DNA of 64,000 nucleotides from Diplocarpon mali (lineage: Eukaryota; Ascomycota; Leotiomycetes; Helotiales; Drepanopezizaceae). Shown here in pieces: positions 50,096-62,445 of this stretch (within the stretch, counting starts at the first letter, position 1; each line of letters opens with the position of its first letter). A program made the position numbers and the translations under genes. Under the pieces are notes generated by a model that was not told the DNA's origin, ran no database searches, and saw nothing but the letters and a program-made list of their open reading frames with translations. The stretch lies in contig JAENRP010000006.1 of NCBI GenBank assembly GCA_024741835.1, forward strand, positions 309,948 through 373,947, read 5' to 3'.

Positions 50096-50233
50096 CCTTT
50101 ACTTAGACCTTACTCCAATTGACCTGCAGTTAGGAAAATAACAATTATCCTTTTGCGCTAATCCAACTCCTAGGTATCTCTTTAAATTAAAAATAATCAA
50201 TTAATAGCAACCTCTATTAAAATCACTAATCTT

Positions 50234-50384
50234 ACTCGCAAAGCGGGACTAAGAGTCAAATTTCTTAAAAGATATTCCTTTATAAGACTATATGACTTAA
50301 CTCGCGGTCTAAGCCTAGGAGTCGATTTAAAAACTTTCTTCTATAAGACTATATGACCTAACTCGCAGGGCGGGCCTAGGAGTC
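50234..50384 (-). repeat. Three GC-rich units in the Copia C 3' region
   Basis: Units at 50234-50256, 50300-50323 and 50361-50384. On the plus strand each reads ACTCGC...GAGTC; the last two sit in 61-bp direct repeats (TATAAGACTATATGACYTAACTCGC start, split here as two short blocks). They lie between the RNase H end and the 3' LTR. Confidence 0.75.
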
Positions 50385-50399
50385 GTCCTTAAGCCTACT

Positions 50400-53300
50400 A
50401 AGCCCCTACTATCTTCTACAACCTTAGTATATCTTTAAACGCTTTAAACTTTATAACTGTCTTTAGTAGCTTTATAAATCCATCTATTATTATTTGATCA
50501 GTTAGGATATAAGTGATCGACAACTTGTTCTTTATAATAAGGTCGCAGATAAAGTGGTAGGTAATATCAATATATTTTGATCGCTTATATAAGTATAGAT
50601 TCTTTGCAAGTGCAATCGCCCTTATATTATCTACTTAAAGATTAATACAATTCCTATCTTATCTAATATATTTAGCAAAACCTATATCTTTTAAAACTTA
50701 GGCGATCTATAATCCTTGCTTGCAATTTAATAATATTAATATATATTCGGCCTTAGTGCTTGCGGTAGCTACTGATTTCTACTTCCTACTTCCCTATAAT
50801 ATAGGTCTGCTATATAGTACTGCTACGCTTTTAAATATACTTTTCCGACCTTTTATATTTGCCCAGTCGGAATCAGTATATACCTTAAGCTTTATACTTA
50901 TATATTTCGTTAATCTATATCTTACCTTTTATATGATTATCGATTAAAGGTACCTTTTAAGTCGCTTAACTATATTCTTATATCAAATCGTCGGATCCTT
51001 TAGGTTCTGACTAAGTTGCCTAGTGATAAAGGCGATATTTAGTCTTATATATACTATAGTATATATAATTGCTCTAATATCCTATTAGTACTTCTTTAGA
51101 TCTCCTCTTTACTTATTTTCATTAGCAGGCTCTAACTTATTATACTTTCCTTCGATTGGAGTACGCTTTAGCTTAAAGTTAGGAGTATAAGTGAAGAGTC
51201 CTATTTAATCTAGGATCTTTTTAATATACTACTCTTAATCTAATTAGAGTTCTTAAGTAGAGCGGTTCCTTATAATGCAGATACTGAGGATCTTATGAAT
51301 TCCCCTTAGATCCTTAGTATTAAAACGTTTCTAAATCGTTATAAAGAACTAATCCAATTAAGTGGTTGTTTTCGCAGCTATAGCAATATTATCAATATAT
51401 AGTAGCAACTTGATTCTACGCTTAATATAGGTAAATAGACAAGGGTTAGCTAGGCTTTAAACGAATCCTATTTTTACTAAAGTAGAGCTATATAAGAGGT
51501 TCTAATTATAGGCTGATTATTTAAGCCTATAAATACTGCGGAATATATGAAAAGAGTAGCTAGCGCATATAGGAATACCATCAGGTTAGGAGAGAAAAAT
51601 CCGTTCCTTTATAATCGCTTTAATAAATGCATTTTTAATATTGTACTATTTGCATTCAAGGTCTTTAGCGGCTACTATTACTATAAATATGCGAAAGGTA
51701 TCTATGCGAACTATTAGCGCGAATATATTGAAATAGTCTTCTCCATACTATTAGGAGAAGCCCCTAGCTATAAGCCTTGCCTTATAACGCTTTAGGATTC
51801 TATCTATATATATCTTAATTATAAAGACCCACTTTGTTAATACTAGGTTTATATCCTTTGGCGTCGGTTCCTTTATTTATATACCATTTGCAATAAAAGA
51901 GCTTATCTCCTTTTAGATTGCCTCACTCTATACTGCTTTATTCTTTAGGTCGTTGATAGCTTTATTATACGTCTTTAGAAGAGAGATTTTTATTATCCCT
52001 TTAGCAGCTAGGAACGCATTATCTTTGTCAAAGCTCTATTAAAGTTCGAGCTTATAGATCCTATGCGCTATTATGGCTTAGATACGCTTAGACTCGCGTT
52101 CATTTAAGGTATCTTCTAGTTCTAGGTCTCTATTCCTCTTTAAGGACGTAGGTTCAGCTGTGGGTTCTATAGGCTTATTATTTAGGGAACCGCTTTCCGA
52201 TGGTAGAGGCTTATTATTACTTATACCTATTTTAGGAACATCCTTTACTATAGGCGCTTTAACTAAAGGGACGATGATATTAAAGTTGTTTTATACTTTA
52301 GGCAGTTCGCGGATAATAGGAATAGTCTATTCGGCCTTTAGACGACTAGCTAGTTATCGATTAGCAAGTGCGCTTAATATGCCTAAGCTGAGAAAAAGGG
52401 GTTATTAGTTCGGCTTAATAGTATTACTGTCGAGTGGTATACCTTGCGAATCTTTAGGTATGCAGAGCTTTAAGGACAGCTCCCCCTTATTTCAAGATTC
52501 GTCGAACTTAATTACTAAGGATGTAATTACTCGCCCTAGATCTGGCGTATATACTATTTATTGCTTTATTATCTATTTAATATACCTAATAAATATATAC
52601 TCTCTACTTTAGTCTATTAGCTTCTTGCTCTTTATACCTGTAGGCTAGGACTTTAGGCTAATATAGGAGTAGCAGATGCTTCTAAAGACGCAGATATAGT
52701 TTAGGCTTAGTTTCTATTTAAAATATATCTTATATAGTAATATTTAGGTGCTATTGACTATTGGTCTATTACCTATTCTATTTTATAGGTATGCGTCTGC
52801 CTTAACCGTAAGGTCTTAGAATTCCAATAGTAGGTCAGCATCTTGCAGTAGAGCGCGACAGTTAGTCTCTGCTTGCTAAATGCTTCGCTCGGCGATGCTA
52901 TTCTAATAGGAACCTTTATATATTATAGTTGGTTTATAACGAACTCCTTATTTTACCTATTTATTAAGCTTTACTTTAATTTCTAATATATTATTAGACC
53001 TAATAGCTATTAGCTTTAACTGGGTCTGGCGTTCCTCTATTACTTTCTAAGTTTCTAGCTTTTCTATAAGCTTAGATTTAGTCCTAGCGCAAATGGTCTA
53101 TATCTATTAAGTAGAGTTATCTACTATTTAAGAAAACCAATTATTTCCTTTAATTAAAGTTGTAAATAGTTTAATAGTATTAATAGATATTAGCGCTAGT
53201 ATCGAATCTTTTTATAGACTAAGCTTAATTCGCATCTGATTTTAAAGTTTTATCAGCTTGCAAATTCGGTATACTAGGTGATCCTTTAGTACTTAGATCT

Positions 53301-55700
53301 TCTATTTTAAGGTTAAGACCTTATGCAGGCCCTTTAATTTCTCTGGCCTTAGATGCGCGAATCTTTTATACATTAGCTGATACTTTAATAGGCTTTCGGC
53401 TTCTAATAGCTTTAGTAGCCTATTATTAGTTGATACTTTATTATTAGCGGCTGGAAAGGACTAGTGATAGCAGTTTGAGGTTTTGCCGTTTTCCAGTTGT
53501 AAGCCTAGCTTAAGAGTCGTTTTTAGTAAAACCGCGAGATCTACTTGCGGTCCTGGCTTAGAAGTCGATTTCTTAGAAATGGCGAGATCCACTTACGGTC
53601 CCGGCTTAGGAGTCGTCTCTAACGAATTTGCGAATTTCACTCGCAGTCCTAGCCTAAGAGTTATCGTTAGCGAATTTGCAAAATCCACTCGCAGTCCTGG
53701 CCTAAGAGTCATTTCTATTAAATTCACTTATAATCCTAGCTTAAGAGTCTATCTATTCTCTTTATCCTCGCTTAATTATATTAAGGCAAAGAGTGTACTT
53801 TCTTTAAAGGAATTCACTTATAGGTCTGGCCTAAGAGTCAATTTCTATAATATCACCTTTAAGATAATATAAAGTCTATCTTTGATTTTAGCTTTAAAGA
53901 TCACTTTATAATTATTATTTATAAACTATATAAATTGATTATTAAAAACTCTTATATAATTCAACTCTATATAGATCTTGCAGCTAGATAAGAGATTAAT
54001 ACTTAAATTAGGTATAAGGAGAACATTTTGCAAAAGGAAAGAAATACTAGCGATATTTATCTTTACTATACTTATTAAGTCTGCATATAACCTTCTACTA
54101 TTAACCTTAATAAAGCGCCTTTTTATTTTAGTAAGCGGGCCTTTAAATAAGTAGGGTTTGTCAGTTATATATGCTATATAACTAGTATCACTATACCAGT
54201 CGGATTTAAGGATCTTACAGAGATCGGCTTTTAAGACGTAGGCATCTTTATTATAATTATTATCTAAATTATCAGAAGTGGATTTAAGTTCAAATGACCT
54301 ACTATTATTATTAAAGGTATTTGCTAAAGTTCTGACTAAATAGCCTTTTCCTTTGCCTTTCCTTAATAGTTGCGGCCTTTGGCAGGATAAGGGTAGTTTG
54401 CTTTTTAACTTCTGCTTCGATTACTTCTTAATATTAAAGCTAGCGACTATATTAATTAGTTGCCTTTTAACTTTATAATTAGTAATATTATAAGCACTAT
54501 TATAAAAGTAGCATTCCTAATGAGCTCGAGGGCTTATCCTGCGCTCCTTCCTCTTCTTAGGCTTATTGTTGCCTTATAATGCGGCATTTGCCGATTTAGA
54601 GTATCCTTTGAGGTCTTGCTCGATAGTTCGAAGGAGGTCGATCTTCTTATAGATCTTAAGGTTAGATTAGATAAGAAGAGATTATTTCGCAATAGCGAAC
54701 TTAAGAGGGAGGCTATTAAGTAAGAAATTAAAAAGCTGAGTTTCCCTAAAAGTTATAGCTATCTTAGGATCTGCAGCTCTTACTCTCCTCCTTACTTTAT
54801 ATAGTATAGATTAGGCAGAGTCTATATTTATATCTATATCCTTACTATCTTTATCTTTTTTATACTAAAATAAAGTGATCTACTATAGCAAATACTAGGT
54901 ATTAAAGGCAATTGTCTAAGAGTATTTTGCCTTTAAAGTATCTTATCTTATCTTTATATTATTATAAACTTAAATAAAATCTCAATCTTCGTCGCTTAAA
55001 CCTCTATTGATCTTAAGCTTGCATTTGGCTAAGGCTAGCTTATACTCCTTCTCCTTTTCTATATTCAAAATCTACCTTTAAGATTCTTAATTATTATCTA
55101 CTAAAGCTCTTAAGCTAAGCTTATTTAATATATTTAGCAAATCCTTAGCAGTTATATTAGCTATTAAAGTAGAAGTAGACGAATCAGTAGAGGGAGTATA
55201 AGGGGCTGTTCTTGCGTATTTAATAAGTGTCTTTTGAATTGCTATTTCAATGCCTTTGCTCTTAAAGTAAAGCTTTAAATCGTCGAACTATTATTACCAG
55301 TTCTTCTAAGAGAGTTAGAGGTCTTTAGGCTTAGTATTTCGATCGGAATCAGATGCTATTGCCGTTTCGAATAGAATTGCATTTAAAATCAAATAAATTA
55401 AATGGTTAAGGGCACTCCTCCTATCGAAAAGTTGAAATGATTAAATAGCAGGTATTATAGAAGTATTAAATAGGGAGGAAGTCCTCTTATCGAAAAGGGT
55501 TTTTAGGCTATAATATAAGGAATTATACCTCTTATAAAATATAGTAAAGCAAGGAATCATACCTCTTATAGTACCAAAGGGTTATAAAGCAAGGAATCAT
55601 ACCTTTTGCAATATAGGTTGGCTAAATAGGGAATCATACCTCCTATTCGCCGATTGCTCACCTCTTACTATAAGTCTCGTTCAACTTCTTACTAATAGTT
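50400..55700 (-). pseudogene. Copia C gag-pol (RIP-decayed)
   Basis: On the minus strand from right to left: Gag 55700-54300 with a knuckle-like ECYFYNSAYNITNY near 54480, protease region near 54000-54200, a repeat-rich linker (53839-53497), GAG-pre-integrase YKRFAHLRPEKLKGLHK near 53380-53330, integrase 53250-52550, RT 52000-51000, RNase H to about 50440 with ILTDQIIIDGFIKLLK near 50490. The domain order is Copia. Many Gln-type stops. Confidence 0.72.
53497..53839 (-). repeat. Seven GC-rich units in the Copia C linker
   Basis: Units at about 53497-53518, 53543-53566, 53591-53614, 53639-53662, 53687-53710, 53726-53749 and 53816-53839. The first five are spaced 46-48 bp, near a 16-codon period. 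On the coding (minus) strand they read TPRPGLRVDFANS-like repeats between protease and integrase. Confidence 0.8.
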
Positions 55701-55764
55701 ATAGCGCAAGTGCTTTCTAAGGGAAGTTAATAATCTATTATCAGTCTATTTAAGGCTTATAACC

Positions 55765-55959
55765 TATTAAGCTTAAGTGAGTCAGCGCAGTAGGTATAGG
55801 AAACTTCTAAAGGTCGATAGTCGATATATTAGTAAGAGTTAGGGAAAGAAGGTTACCCCTTTCTTCCCTATAGCTATATACATATCAATATCCTACTGAC
55901 TAAGCAGTAGGGTCATATGACAATACATCGGAGTGATAGCTGTATCACCTATCTTAACA
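55765..55959 (-). repeat. 5' LTR of Copia C
   Basis: 195 bp, begins TATTAAGCTTAAG and ends TATCTTAACA, followed by the ATTAA duplication. Confidence 0.9.
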
Positions 55960-55964
55960 ATTAA

Positions 55965-57057
55965 GGGTATTAACCTTAGTCTTCTATTAACTTAGCATTT
56001 CCTACTTATTACGCCTATATTATCTATTATACCCTAACCGACTAAGGATTCTTAAATATCCTTTAAAGTACAGATTCCTAATATAATAAGGAATAGAGCA
56101 ATGCTATTCTTAAGCATATAAGGAGGTAGTGCGAGGTGCTAGATAAAGTAGGCGTATTATCGGCTTATTAAAGAGAGTTGATAAAAGCTTAATATTAGTC
56201 CCGATTTGCAAGCGAACCTAAACGATTCCTCCTTAGGTCTATAGTTATACTATACGATGCTAGAATAGCTAGGCAAAAGCTAAGGCCTTTTTAAAAGGGG
56301 CCTTTTTAAATAGTAAGGATAGGTAGGGAGTATAAAAAATCTTACCAGTTAGAGTAGATAAACGGCAATCCTATTCTAAGGCATTTCTATATCGATTAGC
56401 TAAAGCCGTTTTACCTTTAAACCTCTTACCTTATTATTAAAGAAGAGGAAAGATTACCTGTCTATTAGAACTTAAGGGCTAGAACCTCGATCTATTCGCT
56501 ACCTTCTAATATATAGAAAAGCTTAAAAGAAAAGCTTAAGAGGGTTAGGACAATTCCGAGAGTATAGCAAGGAGGTTAGATGGTTACTAATATAGGTTCC
56601 TTTATCTAAGAATATCAGATACTAGTATCCTTATTATAGCTAAAGTGCTCTATAATTAAAGGCTATCTATTTGTACTTATACGTCTACCTTTAGACTTAT
56701 TGCTATTTCGGTCCTATTAAACAGAACTCGCAAGGCGCAAGGGTCTATCTTATAATAATACAGAACCGCCGAAGTGCGAGATCAAGTATGGTAGCAAGAA
56801 GTGGTGTAAAAGGCGTATTCTATAGGTCTAATACGAAAGAAACGAAGAAGTTAAAGAGCCCTCCCTATAGGAGAGCCCTTCTCCCTTATATATATAAGTA
56901 GCTTTAAGCTCTTTGCCCATTTATATAATATTATATAAGAATATCCTTTTGCACCTTTAAGGTCGATTCGAAATAACCTTATATCGAATCGAGATTGTAA
57001 AACCTTAAATACTATACTCTTAAGTAATTGCACCAGTTAAGGGTACAGCTGTTATAC
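55965..57057 (+). pseudogene. Gypsy E integrase C-terminal part
   Basis: Completes the frame cut at 49900 (FNIY then QGYQPQSSINLAF if one ATTAA is removed). It contains basic stretches such as RRIIGLLKRVDKSL and KAQKKSLRGLG typical of an integrase C-terminal region. It decays towards 57050. The 60-codon minus frame at 56851-57033 is a shadow. Confidence 0.45.
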
Positions 57058-58370
57058 TACCTCCCTCCTTTGAGAACGCTTGCCTATAAGCGTTAATAGG
57101 TTATAACGATTTTCGTATAGTAATATACTTAATACGTTATTATACAAATAGTACTATTCTATATTTAGTTTAGTATAAGTCGCGTCATATACTTAAATTT
57201 GTTTTTCCCTTTATAAGATCTTCCTTCCTTAGTATAATAACTATATATAACCGTATAGGTCCCCTACTCCTACTACTATAGTATAGGGCTAATATATAGT
57301 AGTAGAAATAATTACTACTACTACTACTAACTATTATAAGTAAGTTCGCCTTAGTCCAAGGTCGAATCGCGTTTAATACGCGTAGTACTAATTCCCCTGC
57401 TGTCAGGCGCCCTTATAGTAGCCTACTGCGTTTATTATTACTAGTACGTGCAGCGCCTTATGCGCAATATCGCGCATAAGTGCGAGTTTAAGTCGGAATA
57501 TAGTAAAAAGTACTACTAGTACTAAGAGTAAAAGGCGGAGTATATCCCTATAAGTACCTCGAATCGACTCTAGAGTTCTATTTAAGCTGATACTTATCTA
57601 TAGCTTCCCTCTTATATTAATAAGGAGTTTGCAATACTATCCGTAGCCCTTAAGGAGTAGTAAGAGAAGGCTGCCTAGTAGTAAGAGGAGGACGATAGTA
57701 GCAATAATAATAATACGTAAGCGGTTTCGGCAAGGAACCGCGAGATACTCTATTAAAAGGCGGTCTAGCGCGCCTAGATCCTTATTAACCTCCTATTAAT
57801 AGCTAGCGCAAAGGCTTTGATTAGCTACTTTTAACTAAAGCGCGCTAGCCTTGCAGAGCTTTGCTTTATAGCTAAGGCTATAGTAAGCTAGCTAAAGGGG
57901 GTTTAAGCGATAGTTGCTATAAGTTAAACTTAAATTAATATTAAATCGATCGCTAACTTTCTAATAAAAGCGCAGTAACCTTATTAAGTCTTAGCTAATA
58001 AGGTTAAAGTAATCCAGCCGAATTATACTAGGCCTTTTAGGGTCTATCGCCGCATTAGTAGAGCGGACTGCTATAGTAGCAGAGTCTTTTATAAAGGGAA
58101 GGGGGCTTGTAATAGTAAGGGTAGCATTAGGCGCAGCGGTTAATAGGGCAGCGCTAGCAGTAGTAAAAAGAGGTTAAGGTCGTTTTAGGCAAGGGCGTAG
58201 ATAGGAGCAAAGCTCTAGCTTTAGAACAGAGTTAAAGCTCGTCTCTTTAAGCGCAGAGGAGGAGGGGTCTAAGGAGTTATAAGGAGAGGGGGCAATAGGC
58301 TTAGTATTATTATTTTTTTTTTTTTTATATTTTTAAATTTATTTACCAACCTATTTTGCATCTAGCCTAT
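57058..58370. other. Retroelement-derived stretch, strand ambiguous
   Basis: AT-rich DNA with a CTACTACTA microsatellite near 57305-57335 and a T-run at 58306-58326. From about 57600 to 58300 both strands can be read with few stops. Plus: KEQQEKAAQQQEEDD-like then NREILYxKAV, SLAELCFIAKAIVS, NYTRPFRVYRRISRADC. Minus: Pro/Ser/Ala-rich. It lies next to the 3' side of Gypsy F, so it could be F sequence, the Gag of another element, or an antisense frame. Confidence 0.35.
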
Positions 58371-58379
58371 TATCTTTTA

Positions 58380-61300
58380 AGTAACTATAATTATCTATAC
58401 TGCTTTCTTAAGCCTTTAGCCAAGCTTATAGGTTCTAAGGTAGCCTTAGCTTTATGAGATTAGCCTAATAAAAGTCGCGAATCTTATATAAAGAACTTGC
58501 AAAATTTAAAGTATAATACTAACTTAAATTAGGGTTATAATTAATCTATTTAACTTAGTACTTTAAGTTCCCTTAAGATAGGTATATATTTAATATCTTA
58601 GATACTTTATACTTTTCCTACCTTACGATCTTTTCTATAGTAGGCTAGGGTTATTCTTAACCTAGTAAAGGGTTTTGCAGATCTTTAAATAGTAGCTCTA
58701 GCGTAAAGATATTATATATTATAAAACCTATAAGTAGCTTAATCTAATATAAATTGCCTACCTTTTTAAGAACCTTAAAGAGGCTATCCTATTAATTGGC
58801 CAGTTTCCTATTAAGGCGGTAGTTCTTAAAATTTTTTATTAAAAGGTAGACTATATCTTTAGGTTTTTAATCAATCTCCCTTTAGTATTAATTTATAAAC
58901 TTTTGCATTTTCTTTTAAGTATATTCTATATTGCCTTTTGCTACTTCCTAGGCCGAGTGCATCCTCTCTACTATTAGCCTAGCCTTTGCTTAATTTAATC
59001 TCTCTTATAAGCTAGACGGTTTTAAAGAGATTTAGTCCTAACTTATCTAAAGTGCAACTTTATACTTAAGTTAATATAGGATTATACTAATCAAAGCGTA
59101 AGGGAGAGTCGATTGCATATAATCTATTAATAGAATCAGTTTACTTTAATTATCTTAATAGTAATTAACAAAAGGCTATAGCCTTAAATTAATATACTTA
59201 TTTATAATCTCCGTTTGGCTGTTAGTCTCCTTATAGTATACTATAGAGAGTTTAATCTTAATACTGATAATATAGCAGAACTTTCTTTAAAATAAGGAAA
59301 CGAATTAGGGGCCTTAGTCTAAGGTAATTGTCTTTAGAGTATAGTCGAATTAATATATCTATTAAACAAATAATCAGGCAGTTCCTTAAGCGTTAATATC
59401 TTTTTAATAAGGGATTATAATAGCGCTTTTATTAAGCTAGTTTATAAAAACTAGGATTTAATCAAAACTATGCTTATTAAAAGGGAAATCCTTAAAATTT
59501 ATATATAAGTACTATATAGGATAGTTAGGAATAGGGAAGGGCTATAAAAGGCCTTATTATTTAATTGTCTTTAAATGCGAGAATTAATAAGGTCTGCAGT
59601 TTATAATGAATCTTTTATAATCCGAACCTATCTTAACTTAATAGTACTTAAAAGCAAGAAGCTAATAGGTTTTTAAGCTACTAAGGTATACGCTTAAAGG
59701 TTGGTTATAAGCTTTTTAAATTAGATAAGTGTATAAGGGAGTATTATAGTATATATAAAGACGCTCCTTAAAGCAAAGCAATCTGTCTTTTAAAGAGTAG
59801 TCCTTAAGGAGGTTAGTGCGAATCTTTTAAAAGGATTCGCAATTATTTTAATAAAGCTTTTTAATTAAATTAAAGGAATCCTTAGGTCGATTCAAGGTCG
59901 AATAAAGAGTATTAGTTGATATTAAGGTAAAAGTGCCCTTAGTAGATTCGGCAAGAAATTTATCAGCTAGTTTAATATTAATTTAAGTGTCTAATTAGGT
60001 AAGAGAAATCAGAACCTAAGATCGGCTATCTAGCTTCGCTTATTTATAAACTAGCATATTCTACTTTTAGCAGCTAAGAATATTAGCCTTTTAGTTGTCT
60101 TTATTAAGAGTATATATAATTCGAAAATTAAAGTTAAATAAAAATTCTATCTATCGGCACTATTTCGCAATTAGTACCTTAGTAGTTATAAAGTACTTAA
60201 GGGAGCGGTAATCTAAGTAAATATCAACTCGCTCTTTAAGTAATATAGGCTTAGGCTTCTATTTATAATAGGATTTAATAATAGTAAAGAGTTCCTTATT
60301 ATATATTTCCTAATTAGGTTTATAGCTAAAGAGTATATGCAAATAAAAGCCAATTAAGTACTATTACTTATTAGAGTATTACTAAGAAAGTACTTTAGTA
60401 ATAATACTATTAGAAGTATCAGTTTCCAGCTTTATAAGCAAGTTAAAGTTAAAATAGTAAATCCGCTGAATCGAGAGCAATTGTTTGCAAAGCTCTTTAA
60501 AAGCGATTTAGTACTCTTCTATCTAATCCTAAGGTACTATTAATTGGGTTAGAATAAAGAGGGGTTTGGCGATTAGCCTAAAGTTGTAAATAAATTATTA
60601 GTAGAACCTATAAAATCCTAAGTAGGACTTTACTTTAGTAATAGTTTTTAAGTACTTTTAATTGCATAATAGTTCGACCTTTTCTAAGTCTAGTTCAATC
60701 CTAATTGTTATTAAAATGTATTTAAGATATTAAATTTAAGTAATATAAAACTCGTACTTCTTAATATCTACTTAAAGGCTAGCCTTTAAGAGTTATTTTA
60801 GCACCTTTTTAATATGACCTTAATACTCTTTAACATTCTTAAAGTAAATCAAAATATCGTTTAAATACGCTATATAAAAATTATTTAAGTAATTTAAAAG
60901 AATGTTATTCATATACTGCTAATAAGTACTAGGTCTATTATAAAGGCTGAATAAGAGAAACTTGCATTTATAAGATCTATACCTTATTCGAAAGGTAGTA
61001 TATTCCTTTAATTCGAGGTCTATTTATATCCGATTGAAAGTGGCTTAAATATCCAATTTTATAAAGATCTTAGCCTTAGATACTTGCCTTAAAAGCTCGT
61101 CTATCCTCGGAATTAGGTAAGCGTCCTTTTGAGTTAGTATATTTAGCTTCTAGTAGTTTATATAAAATTGAAGGCTACTATCGGCCTTCTTTATAAATAG
61201 TACTAGCGAAGCAAAGGGGCTAGTACTTATCTTAATAAAGCCTTTGTCTAAATTCTTAAATAAGTACTCCTTTATAACCTTAAGCTCTTTAGTAGATTAA

Positions 61301-61930
61301 TGGTAAAGGGGCGAATAGGCATTAGGTAAGGGCCTTTTTAGCTATATCTTATAATTGTAGTACTAATAGGAAGAGAGAGTATCTATATCCCTTTTTAAAA
61401 AGGCTTATCTTAAAGATTAGTACTATTTTAAGAATCGATTATTAATTAGCTTTTTAATATTAAGATTCTTAGGCTTATATTATTCCTTTAGAATCCTATC
61501 CACTTTATAAATATTAGTTTAAAAGAACTTAATCTCTTTATACTTTATATTATAATAAAAGGTATTAGCACTGATTTCGCAAATAGGAACCGCAGCTTTA
61601 GGGCATTTGCAAATAGGGTTAGATTATAGTCGATTTACATTAAACTGTTTTCCTAGATCTAGCTTAATTATAAGTAGGGATATTAGCTTAATAATAATAA
61701 TAGAGATCTTGCGCCTAGCTAGGACTATTAAATTAATATAAGACTATCTTCTATTAATCTATTAAGCTTCGTTTATAGCTATTTCCTATTCTTTATAATT
61801 AATATTAGCTTAATAATTAGATCAGATCCAAAGTCCTTTAAAAGGGAGAAGACAAATGACGATTTCCTTTATAAATTAGGAAGATAGAAGGTAATATAAA
61901 GGCTATATAAATTGATTTTCCTTTAGATTA
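58380..61930 (-). pseudogene. Gypsy F pol (RIP-decayed)
   Basis: RT at about 61310-60640: SPFASLVLFIKKADSS, DAYLIPRIDELLRQVSKAK, FIKLDI, EYTTFRIRYRSYKCKF, YNRPSTYQQYMNNIL, IAYLNDILIYF (the YxDD box reads Y-L-N-D-D-like with one Asp changed), then KSYLGFYRFYxxFI. This is the classical Ty3/Gypsy sequence. RNase H follows to about 60180 and integrase to about 58700, ending in LKAxESSIDNYSYLKDNRLDAK near 58400. All disruptions seen are Gln/Trp stops and transitions. The element is dead. Confidence 0.8.
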
Positions 61931-61947
61931 AGTTTAAATTGGAATTA

Positions 61948-62146
61948 TGTGGTGCGGTCGGCTGGAGGGCCTTCATTGGGTCGCTCAGGAGGCTCGCAGA
62001 AGTAGGGGAAGATGATTGATTATATTGTTATCTAGTGTATATATGGTAAGGAGACTTCGGAAAGAAAAGGGAGAGTCTATGACTAAGCAGAGTCACGTGG
62101 AGGGTCTCCAGAATAAGTGGAGACTCCGCCCATTCTGCACGACACA
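61948..62146 (-). repeat. 3' LTR of Copia G (inferred)
   Basis: 199 bp from TGTGGTGCGGTC to TGCACGACACA. Inferred from the TG...CA ends, the adjoining polypurine tract and the abrupt change from RIP-type to ordinary sequence at 61948. The partner LTR is outside the window. Confidence 0.6.
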
Positions 62147-62445
62147 CCCCCTAGTTGGGCGATGCTCCCAGAATCGCTCAGCTATATAGATAAAACAAAA
62201 GAAAGAATGGCAGTTGTGAAGAAAAGAGGCTCCCTCACGTGCCGCCCCTCCAGAGGTCGTTCCTTCCAGAACGAGAAGGGTCGCCATAGGCAACAAGCGC
62301 GCTTAGGAATCTTCGCGATTCCACGCTAGTGCTCCATTGGGCTTCCCACAGAGTATTTCCATCGCGGAGGTTCTCCTTCCCTTCTTCCAAAAACAACCCT
62401 CCTTCGTCATTCAAAATATCGTCTTTGTACCAATAATTTTTGAAT

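Larger units (their letters stand above)
49901..55959 (-). mobile_element. Copia LTR retrotransposon C, inverted, in Gypsy E
   Basis: 6059 bp with 195-bp LTRs (49901-50095 and 55765-55959), flanked by ATTAA (49896-49900 and 55960-55964). LTRs start TATTAAGCTTAAGTGAGTC and end CTTAACA (right) or CTTAATA (left). They differ from the A and B LTRs. Copia domains are read on the minus strand. RIP-decayed. Confidence 0.94.
26990..57057 (+). mobile_element. Old Gypsy retrotransposon E, split by Copia A2, A3 and C
   Basis: About 7.9 kb of Ty3/Gypsy coding sequence spread over 30 kb. Removing the three later insertions and one copy of each target duplication (AAGAG, AAAGT, ATTAA) rejoins Gag (27060-28013 with 36064-37250), protease and RT (37250-39796 with 47842 onward), RNase H, and integrase (49230-49900 with 55965-57057). 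Order RT, RNase H, integrase is the Gypsy order. No LTR pair was recognised: the left end near 26990 and the right end near 57057 are set by composition and by loss of coding similarity, so both are approximate. Confidence 0.8.
57058..61947 (-). mobile_element. Gypsy retrotransposon F (partial, minus)
   Basis: Ty3/Gypsy pol on the minus strand, truncated on the right by Copia G at 61948 and presumably continuing beyond it. The left end is not fixed: TGTTATACTACC at about 57051 is one candidate LTR start. No second LTR lies in the window. Confidence 0.6.

Noticed and set aside
56851..57033. 60-codon minus-strand frame
   Set aside because: Shadow of the Gypsy E integrase C-terminal region and its downstream flank.
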